Shown here piece after piece: positions 1-4,610 of a DNA stretch of 5,095 nt. The notes beneath the pieces were generated by a model. The model was not told the origin of the DNA. It made no database searches and saw only the letters and a program-made list of their open reading frames with translations. The translations under genes and the position numbers were made by a program. The number at the start of each line of letters is the position of its first letter. Within the stretch, counting starts at the first letter, position 1. This stretch comes from Kiritimatiellia bacterium (GTDB lineage: Bacteria > Verrucomicrobiota > Kiritimatiellia > RFP12 > UBA1067): the NCBI GenBank assembly GCA_017648225.1, contig JAGCJE010000228.1:1-5095 (forward strand), written 5' to 3'.

Positions 1-130
1 CATGATCGTGAGCGACAGGAAGGCGTCTGACGGAACGCCGCTCGTCATACACAACATCGGCGCGGGGACGAAAGAGGAAAACAGCCTTTTCACCTATCCT
101 CTGACCGGACACTATCGGATGAAAAAATAA
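1..130 (+). CDS. DUF1287-type protein, C-terminal fragment
   Basis: This is the 3' end of a gene whose start lies before the window. The reading frame begins at base 2 and ends in TAA at 128-130, giving 42 visible residues. The visible part reads IVSDRKASDGTPLVIHNIG, then a short acidic stretch, then LTGHYR near the end. The order 'IVSD...DG.P.VIHNIG...GHYR' matches my memory of the C-terminus of the DUF1287 family. These are mostly exported or periplasmic proteins with a conserved His-containing core and no firmly established function. The ATG at 2-4 is probably an internal Met and not the true start, because the family is far longer than 42 residues. No function beyond family membership can be given. 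The assignment rests on this short tail only. Confidence 0.6.
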   Translation, partial: MIVSDRKASDGTPLVIHNIGAGTKEENSLFTYPLTGHYRMKK

Positions 131-161
131 AGGCCGTGTGGTGGCCGCATAAGAGGGCGAG

Positions 162-174
162 GGGGACTGTCCCC
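162..174. repeat. Short GGGGA/TCCCC hairpin, REP-like or weak terminator
   Basis: Bases 162-166 (GGGGA) pair perfectly with 170-174 (TCCCC) around a CTG loop, about 30 bases after the upstream gene stops. The following ACGAGTTTTA is not a proper T-tract, so intrinsic termination is doubtful. Very similar GGGGACTGTCCCC words are, as I recall, common as dispersed palindromes in environmental bacterial genomes, some of which carry REP-associated Y1 transposases. That link is from memory and is not shown here. Confidence 0.35.
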
Positions 175-212
175 ACGAGTTTTACTTGTGTTAGAGGAAT
201 TAAAAAAAATTA

Positions 213-411
213 GTCGCAAAAGGAGGTGGAGCGGAGTCCTCCGAGTGAGACCTCGCGAAGGATTGTAGCCGTAAGAGAGGCTTTGTACGCAACCAGTGGC
301 TTTATCGAGGCATGACAGGCTGAAAACGATTTGTTGTCTAAGCGCGAAAGGCGTTACAACTCCGTAGCGAGTCGAGATCGAGGAGGAGCTCCGGACACCT
401 CCTTTTGCGAC
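213..411. repeat. 199-base structured element with 16-bp perfect terminal inverted repeats
   Basis: The ends are exact inverted repeats: 213-228 (GTCGCAAAAGGAGGTG) and 396-411 (CACCTCCTTTTGCGAC). Pairing continues inward with 232-236 (CGGAG) to 389-393 (CTCCG) and 237-242 (TCCTCC) to 382-387 (GGAGGA). That makes 27 base pairs broken only by a 3x2 internal loop and one bulged G. Deeper possible pairs are 252-256 with 367-371 and 260-262 with 361-363. A small internal hairpin spans 333-360 (GTTG...CAAC, with a GAAAG loop). No convincing ORF lies inside on either strand. Flanks on both sides are AT-rich (ATTAAAAA words), but I see no clear adjacent target-site duplication. It could be a MITE-like non-autonomous element, a dispersed intergenic repeat, or a structured non-coding RNA. 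The inverted repeat itself is certain; its nature is not. Confidence 0.75.
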
Positions 412-439
412 ACCATATTAAAAATGACTCAACGAAATA

Positions 440-461
440 AAATCGCACCCTGGTGATATTT
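440..461. promoter_or_regulatory. Operator-like palindrome upstream of the trp promoter
   Basis: Two mirror half-sites AAAT-N2-CACC and GGTG-N2-ATTT are separated by CT. This gives 16 symmetric positions in 22 bases. It lies 17 bases upstream of the -35 box at 479. The spaced, gapped symmetry looks like a site for a dimeric DNA-binding regulator. It does not resemble the E. coli TrpR operator. Chance symmetry is possible, and no regulator is encoded nearby. Confidence 0.3.
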
Positions 462-478
462 CGCAGGAAATAGTCCTA

Positions 479-507
479 TTGAATCAAAAAATAAGAAATG
501 ATATAAT
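479..507 (+). promoter_or_regulatory. Sigma-70-type promoter of the trpL-trpB2 transcript
   Basis: A -35 box TTGAAT (479-484) is followed by a 17-base spacer and a perfect -10 box TATAAT (502-507). The -10 is preceded by TGA, giving the extended form TGATATAAT. With a usual 6-7 base gap the transcript should start at about 514-515. That is at or next to the A of the leader-peptide ATG, so the leader mRNA is predicted to be leaderless. Confidence 0.85.
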
Positions 508-514
508 ACCGAAC

Positions 515-574
515 ATGAGAAATGCAAATACTACAGTCGTTATCAACAACCGTTGGTGGTGGCGCCTCGCATAA
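515..574 (+). CDS. trpL: Tryptophan leader peptide (attenuator sensor), 19 aa
   Basis: A short ORF runs from ATG 515-517 to TAA 572-574 and encodes MRNANTTVVINNRWWWRLA. Three consecutive Trp codons (TGG) sit at 554-562, residues 14-16. That is far beyond chance for a 19-residue peptide lying just before a tryptophan gene. Its role would be to sense charged tRNA-Trp: a ribosome stalled at 554-562 uncovers bases 576-585 for antiterminator pairing. No Shine-Dalgarno sequence precedes the ATG. The -10 box ends only 7 bases upstream, so translation probably begins on a leaderless mRNA. The peptide resembles in layout the S. meliloti trpL peptide, which also has WWW near its C-terminus and a leaderless start. 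Too short for standard gene callers; identified by codon content and position. Confidence 0.88.
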   Translation: MRNANTTVVINNRWWWRLA

Positions 575-650
575 AGGAGCAAGGCGTTGATAGCTGTCGT
601 ATAAAAAGGATTGAATAAAACGCGGCCTTGCTTCAAAAGAAGCAGGGCCG
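533..650 (+). promoter_or_regulatory. Tryptophan transcription attenuator, alternative RNA structures
   Basis: Mutually exclusive pairings are visible. The '1:2' structure around the Trp codons joins 541-547 (TATCAAC) to 586-592 (GTTGATA) and 563-567 (CGCCT) to 582-586 (AGGCG); the two arms share base 586. An outer 533-536/594-597 pairing (ACAG/CTGT) extends it. The antiterminator '2:3' joins 576-585 (GGAGCAAGGC) to 625-634 (GCCTTGCTTC), ten pairs including one G-U. The terminator '3:4' joins 623-634 to 639-650. A ribosome stalled on 554-562 would cover to roughly 575 and break 1:2 while leaving 576-585 free, so 2:3 forms and transcription continues. A ribosome that reaches the stop codon at 572-574 would mask the 576-585 arm, so the terminator forms. 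This geometry is that of classical ribosome-mediated trp attenuation. The logic is inferred from base pairing by eye, without energy calculation. Confidence 0.85.
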
Positions 651-659
651 TTTCAGTTT
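623..659 (+). terminator. Attenuator terminator hairpin upstream of trpB2
   Basis: A 12-pair stem (CGGCCTTGCTTC at 623-634, GAAGCAGGGCCG at 639-650, with one T-G wobble) closes an AAAA loop at 635-638. It is followed by TTTCAGTTT at 651-659. The T-tract is interrupted by CAG, so termination may be leaky or need assistance. The left arm is shared with the antiterminator, making this the regulated 3:4 hairpin and not the end of an operon. Confidence 0.85.
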
Positions 660-689
660 AAAAGAAAAAAGAGAAACCAGAAGCATAAA

Positions 690-2057
690 ATGAACACGAT
701 TCCTTATAAAACCTATCTTCATGAAACGGAACTTCCCGAGGCCTGGTACAATGTTCGTGCCGATATGAAAAAGAAGCCCGCTCCGCTTCTCGATCCGACT
801 ACGTTGAAGCCTGTCGAGTCTTCGGCGCTGGAGAAGGTTTTTTGCAAGGAACTGGTAGATCAAGAACTGGACGACACTTCGCCTTATATCGCCATTCCGG
901 GTGAAATCCGCGATTTCTATAGGATGTTCCGTCCCTCTCCTCTTATTCGCGCCTATTTTCTTGAGAAGGCGCTCGGCACTCCTGCAGAGATATATTACAA
1001 GTTCGAGGGAAACAACACATCTGGCTCCCATAAGCTTAACAGCGCTGTCGCTCAGGCATATTACGCCAAGGCTCAGGGGCTCAAGGGCGTTACCACCGAG
1101 ACCGGTGCGGGTCAGTGGGGTACGGCGCTTTCGATGGCCTGTCAGTTCTTCGGGCTCGACTGTCACGTTTACATGGTAAAATGCTCGTACGAGCAGAAGC
1201 CGCACCGTCGCGAAGTTATGCGCACGTACGGCGCCGACGTGACGCCTTCGCCCTCTATGACGACCGAGGCTGGACGCCGCATCAACGAAGCCCATCCCGG
1301 CGCGACCGGCTCGCTCGGCTGCGCCATCTCCGAGGCGGTCGAGGCGGCTATGAACCGCGAAGGTTACCGCTATGTTCTCGGAAGCGTTTTGAATCAGGTG
1401 CTTCTTCATCAGTCCATAATCGGTCTTGAGACGAAAACCGCTCTCGATAAGCTCGGCGTCAAGGCCGATATCGTCATCGGCTGCGCGGGAGGCGGGTCGA
1501 ATCTCGGCGGTCTGATTTCGCCGTTTATGGGCGAGAAGCTCCGCGGTGAAAATGATTATCGCTTTATCGCTGTCGAACCCGCCAGCTGTCCGTCGCTCAC
1601 GCGCGGCCGTTACGCATACGATTATTGCGATACGGGCCGCGTTTGTCCGCTTATGAAGATGTATACGCTAGGCCATGATTATATGCCGAGCGCGAGCCAC
1701 GCGGGGGGGCTCAGATATCACGGAATGTCCTCGACCTTGTCGGAGCTTCTCGATCAGGGTTTGATGGAGGCGACGAGCGTAACTCAAACCCAGGTTTTTG
1801 AGGCGGCGCGCATGTTCGCCCGCACCGAAGGTATTCTTCCTGCGCCCGAATCGGCCCACGCCATCCGCGTTGCGATGGATGAAGCCGTCAAATGCCGCGA
1901 GAGCGGGGAGAAGAAAAAAATCGTTTTCGGCTTGACTGGCACGGGTTACTTTGATATGTTTGCATACGGAAAGTTCAACGACGGCGAAATGAAGGACTAC
2001 ATTCCCTCGGACGCCGAACTTGAAGAGAGCTTCCGCAAACTTCCGAAAATAGATTAA
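690..2057 (+). CDS. trpB2: Tryptophan synthase beta chain, TrpB2 type (PLP enzyme)
   Basis: This 455-residue protein is a pyridoxal-phosphate lyase that condenses indole with L-serine (some TrpB2 members prefer O-phosphoserine) to make L-tryptophan in the cytoplasm. The PLP-binding Lys is K115 in SGSHKLNSA (residues 111-119). The ETGAGQWG motif at 137-144 carries the catalytic Glu (E137). The phosphate-binding glycine loop is GGGSN (267-271), and GLTGTGYFD (414-422) is the C-terminal cofactor-side motif. QKPHRREVM, PSPS and LGSVLNQVLLHQSIIGLE are typical of the TrpB2 branch, as are the long N-terminal extension and the length, which exceeds the roughly 390-400 residues of TrpB1. No trpA is visible here, which fits indole salvage rather than channelled synthesis. 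It follows the trp attenuator directly, and only a weak purine-rich ribosome site (AGAAG) precedes the ATG. punA starts 13 bases after its stop. The family call is firm. The real substrate pair is inferred. Confidence 0.95.
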   Translation: MNTIPYKTYLHETELPEAWYNVRADMKKKPAPLLDPTTLKPVESSALEKVFCKELVDQELDDTSPYIAIPGEIRDFYRMFRPSPLIRAYFLEKALGTPAEIYYKFEGNNTSGSHKLNSAVAQAYYAKAQGLKGVTTETGAGQWGTALSMACQFFGLDCHVYMVKCSYEQKPHRREVMRTYGADVTPSPSMTTEAGRRINEAHPGATGSLGCAISEAVEAAMNREGYRYVLGSVLNQVLLHQSIIGLETKTALDKLGVKADIVIGCAGGGSNLGGLISPFMGEKLRGENDYRFIAVEPASCPSLTRGRYAYDYCDTGRVCPLMKMYTLGHDYMPSASHAGGLRYHGMSSTLSELLDQGLMEATSVTQTQVFEAARMFARTEGILPAPESAHAIRVAMDEAVKCRESGEKKKIVFGLTGTGYFDMFAYGKFNDGEMKDYIPSDAELEESFRKLPKID

Positions 2058-2070
2058 AGGAGGGCCTTGG

Positions 2071-2889
2071 ATGGATATTTCATTTTTCGATAAAGCGGCG
2101 GGATATCTCCCCGACGAGTGTTTTTCGCGGCCTGTCGATGTAGGTATCCTTCTCGGCAGCGGTTGGAGCGATGCGCTCACGATGGATGAAGTACATGTGA
2201 GAATTTCCTACGGCGATATACCTGGGCTCGGAGCTTCGACCGTAAAGGGCCACGCCGGTGAATTTATTCTTTATACGCGCGGCGGGAAACGTATCGCCGC
2301 GTGGTGCGGCCGCAGGCATTATTACGAAGGCGTCGGCTGGGAACCCGTTGTTCTGCCTGTTGAGATTCTCCGTCGCATGAGCTGTAAAACTCTGATTGTC
2401 ACAAACGCCGCAGGCGGCATCAACCCCGCGTTGCGTCCCGGAGATTTCGTCATCATCCGTGACCATATCAATACCGTAGGAATGAATCCTCTCGTCGGCG
2501 CCCACAGGCCTGAATGGGGTGAGCGTTTCCCCGATATGACGGAGGTTTACAACAGGCACTTGTGCGAACTTATGCACGCGAGCGCCAATAAGCTCGATTT
2601 AAGGGCGATGGACGGTGTGTACGCGTACACATTGGGTCCATGTTACGAGACTCCTGCAGAGATTCAGTCATATAAAGCCCAGGGTGCGGACGTTGTAGGA
2701 ATGTCGACCGTTCCCGAGGCGGTTTTCGCAAAAGCGTGCGGCTTTAAAATAGCGGGACTTTCGTTCGTTTCCAATCTCGCCGCCGGCATTTCTCGCCGGG
2801 AACTCAATCATCAGGAGGTTGTAGACGCCGCCGCTGGAGCCAAAGTGCTGATGAAGGCTTTTTTTGAAGACTTCCTCGCCAGATTGTGA
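2071..2889 (+). CDS. punA: Purine nucleoside phosphorylase (trimeric PNP, guanosine/inosine type)
   Basis: This 272-residue cytoplasmic enzyme phosphorolyses guanosine, inosine and deoxy forms to base plus (deoxy)ribose-1-phosphate in purine salvage. Its length is normal for the trimeric PNP-I family. Phosphate-site residues are the GSGW loop (29-32), H61 in KGHAGEF and RRHYYEG (81-87, equivalent to human R84, H86 and Y88). NAAGG (112-116), the base-binding Glu in GPCYETPAE (189-197), GMSTVPEA (210-217), the 6-oxopurine-selecting Asn N235 in SNLAAGI, and H247 in NHQEV all align in order with human PNP. The Asn at 235 argues for guanosine/inosine and not adenosine. A strong ribosome site, AAAGGAGG (2056-2063), lies 7 bases before the ATG and overlaps the trpB2 stop. 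Its own stop overlaps the xerD start. In Bacillus subtilis a PNP gene (pupG) also lies near the xerD homologue ripX, so this pairing has precedent. Confidence 0.95.
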   Translation: MDISFFDKAAGYLPDECFSRPVDVGILLGSGWSDALTMDEVHVRISYGDIPGLGASTVKGHAGEFILYTRGGKRIAAWCGRRHYYEGVGWEPVVLPVEILRRMSCKTLIVTNAAGGINPALRPGDFVIIRDHINTVGMNPLVGAHRPEWGERFPDMTEVYNRHLCELMHASANKLDLRAMDGVYAYTLGPCYETPAEIQSYKAQGADVVGMSTVPEAVFAKACGFKIAGLSFVSNLAAGISRRELNHQEVVDAAAGAKVLMKAFFEDFLARL

Positions 2890-3785
2890 GTTTCGACGAC
2901 GAGATAGAATCGTTTATCGGAGCGTTGCGCTTCGAGCGTGAAATGGCCGTCAACACGTGCGAGTCGTACGGTCGTGACCTCGCTCATTTCGCGGGCGTAA
3001 TGAAACTTCAAGGCTGTTCGTCGGCGGGAGACGTCACGCGCGCCGACATAGACGCGTATTTCATGCTGGAGCGCGATAGGGCGATGGCCTCCACGACGAG
3101 AGCGCGTAGACTTGTCGCACTGAAAATGTTTTACCGCCATCTTTCGGAAAGACGGTTGATTTCATCTGATCCGACATCTCTCGTGGAGAGACCCAAAAAA
3201 GCCAAGGTGCTGCCTCGTGTTCTCTCCGAGGAAGAGACGTTCTCGATGATTGATGAGGTCAAAGGCGATTCGCCTCGCGATTTGAGAGACAGGGCCATGC
3301 TGGAGGTGATGTACGGTTGCGGTCTTCGCGTGAGTGAAGTATGTGAACTTAAGCTTGACGACGTCGTTTCTGACGGTGAGCTTCTGCGGATTCTCGGCAA
3401 GGGTTCCAAGGAGCGGCTGGTTCCTTTCGGAGGAGCTGCGGCCAAGGCTTTTGCGCACTACATTTCATCCGCTCGTCCGTCGTTCGCAAAGTCGGCGTCT
3501 TTTTCCGGTTACGCATTTCTCACCCGCCTGGGCAAGCCGTTCACCCGTCAGGGCGTTTTCAAGGTTATCCGCGAAAGGGCGGCAGCCGTTGGAATAGCCG
3601 CTAACAGGATATCTCCGCATGTTTTAAGACATTGTTTCGCTTCTCACATGCTTCAGCGCGGCGCCGACATAAGGGCGATACAGGAAATGCTCGGCCACGC
3701 CGACATCGGCACCACGCAGATATACACTCATATCGATTCCGGCCGTTTCGGGGAAGTCCATCGACGCTATCATCCGAGGGCGTAA
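2886..3785 (+). CDS. xerD: Tyrosine recombinase XerC/XerD family, probable XerD
   Basis: A 299-residue site-specific recombinase that should resolve chromosome dimers at dif together with a partner Xer protein and FtsK. An N-terminal SAM-like core-binding domain covers about residues 1-90 (ESFIGALRFEREMAVNTCESYGRDL). The catalytic domain follows with all six catalytic residues: R148 (GLRVSE), K172 (GKGSKER), H245 and R248 (SPHVLRH), H271 (LGH) and the nucleophile Y280 (IYTH). Length and motif spacing are those of chromosomal XerC/D rather than of phage integrases. The start is GTG at 2886-2888, overlapping the punA stop by 4 bases (GTGA). No clear Shine-Dalgarno is present, so translation is probably coupled to punA. 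The next in-frame Met is residue 20, which would cut into the core-binding domain. Whether it is XerD, XerC or a lone XerH-like enzyme cannot be settled by eye. Confidence 0.92.
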   Translation: MSFDDEIESFIGALRFEREMAVNTCESYGRDLAHFAGVMKLQGCSSAGDVTRADIDAYFMLERDRAMASTTRARRLVALKMFYRHLSERRLISSDPTSLVERPKKAKVLPRVLSEEETFSMIDEVKGDSPRDLRDRAMLEVMYGCGLRVSEVCELKLDDVVSDGELLRILGKGSKERLVPFGGAAAKAFAHYISSARPSFAKSASFSGYAFLTRLGKPFTRQGVFKVIRERAAAVGIAANRISPHVLRHCFASHMLQRGADIRAIQEMLGHADIGTTQIYTHIDSGRFGEVHRRYHPRA

Positions 3786-3825
3786 AACCCGTGACTCCCA
3801 TTGAAAAGTTCGGGGATATTCCAGT

Positions 3826-3855
3826 TTGTATACGGGGTCTTATTTTTGATAAAAT
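3826..3855 (+). promoter_or_regulatory. Predicted promoter of rsmE-argF with extended -10
   Basis: A weak -35-like TTGTAT (3826-3831) is followed after 18 bases by TAAAAT (3850-3855), preceded by TGA to give the extended -10 TGATAAAAT. Transcription would start about 6-7 bases later, at 3861-3862, which is the rsmE ATG itself. The layout is nearly the same as that of the trpL promoter. This is the AT-rich end of the 76-base gap after xerD. I see no good terminator hairpin in that gap. Confidence 0.55.
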
Positions 3856-3861
3856 ATACAG

Positions 3862-4608
3862 ATGAATCGCATACTCTTCGAGAAATCTGAAATTACCGAC
3901 GGCGTCGCCGAATTTTCCGGCGAACGCGCGGCGCATATCGTCGAGGTGCTGCATTCAGAGGTCGGCGATACGGTCAAGACGGGCGAATTGGACGGTAAAA
4001 TCGGGACCGGCGTTGTTAAAAAAATCGAGTCTGTCGAAAGTAAAGACGGTAAGAGTTATGTCATCAGGCTTGAACTTTCGCACACAGGTGAATCCTTGCA
4101 GCCTTGGGCCGATCTTATTCTCGCTCCGCCGCGTCCGCGCGTTTTCAAGAGGCTTCTCCCACAGCTTGCGGCGATGGGGGTCGGCGATATCGTTCTCGTA
4201 GGCGCTAAAAAAGTCGAGAAGGCGTTCTGGGGCGCGACGGTACTTAAGGAAGAGAATTACCGTCCGCTTCTCGTGGACGGGCTTATGCAGTCGGGTACGA
4301 CGATCGTTCCGCGCCTGGAGCTTAGGCGTAATTTCGTCAGGTTTATCCGAGAAGAGCTCGATTCGCTTTATCCGGATTCGACGCGCATCGTCGCCCATCC
4401 GTACAACGCCGAACCGATCGGCGAGCCGCCTCAAGGCCGTCTTTTGATAGCTATCGGTCCAGAGGGCGGTTGGACCGACGAGGAAGTTGAACTTTTGAAA
4501 TCAAAAGGTTTTCAGTGCCGCTCTCTCGGCGGAAGAATTTTAAGAACAGATACGGCGACGATCGCGTTGCTGGCAAAATTAAACAACGAAACAGCAGAAG
4601 GAAAATAG
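3862..4608 (+). CDS. rsmE: 16S rRNA (uracil1498-N3)-methyltransferase RsmE
   Basis: A 248-residue SPOUT-class, AdoMet-dependent methyltransferase that modifies U1498 of 16S rRNA in the small ribosomal subunit. Residues 1 to about 75 form the expected N-terminal PUA-like RNA-binding domain (AAHIVEVLHSEVGD). The C-terminal trefoil knot is shown by AIGPEGGWTDEE (197-208) and LGGRILRTDTA (222-232), which bind AdoMet. In the middle, RPRVFKRLLPQLAAMGV (91-107) and VEKAFW (118-123) replace the K...QKATELGV wording of the E. coli-type enzyme. This looks like a divergent RsmE subtype. No Shine-Dalgarno precedes the ATG, and the predicted -10 ends 6 bases before it, so the mRNA may be leaderless. argF starts two bases after its stop. 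Confidence 0.92.
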   Translation: MNRILFEKSEITDGVAEFSGERAAHIVEVLHSEVGDTVKTGELDGKIGTGVVKKIESVESKDGKSYVIRLELSHTGESLQPWADLILAPPRPRVFKRLLPQLAAMGVGDIVLVGAKKVEKAFWGATVLKEENYRPLLVDGLMQSGTTIVPRLELRRNFVRFIREELDSLYPDSTRIVAHPYNAEPIGEPPQGRLLIAIGPEGGWTDEEVELLKSKGFQCRSLGGRILRTDTATIALLAKLNNETAEGK

Positions 4609-4610
4609 AA

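Noticed and set aside
213..411. Integron attC site or CRISPR repeat interpretation of the inverted repeat
   Set aside because: No RYYYAAC/GTTRRRY core sites are at the ends, no integrase or cas gene is near (xerD is the chromosomal type), and there are no regularly spaced direct repeats.
633..1409. Long minus-strand ORF opposite the 5' half of trpB2 (258 residues)
   Set aside because: It lies opposite the conserved trpB2 coding region and the attenuator terminator, shows no recognisable domain, and its composition is that of an antisense shadow.
1668..2180. Minus-strand ORF spanning the trpB2-punA junction
   Set aside because: Both overlapped genes carry full family motifs on the plus strand. 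The antisense frame has low-complexity Arg/Leu-rich content and no motif.
3801..3834. TTGAAA (3801) plus TATACG (3829) as the rsmE promoter
   Set aside because: The 22-base spacer is too long for a sigma-70 promoter. The TTGTAT/TGATAAAAT pair downstream fits better.
3786..3847. Possible rho-independent terminator after xerD (T-run at 3843-3847)
   Set aside because: Only a 4-bp CCCG/CGGG pairing with a long loop is available, and it does not abut the T-run. The T-run fits better as the spacer before the extended -10 box.
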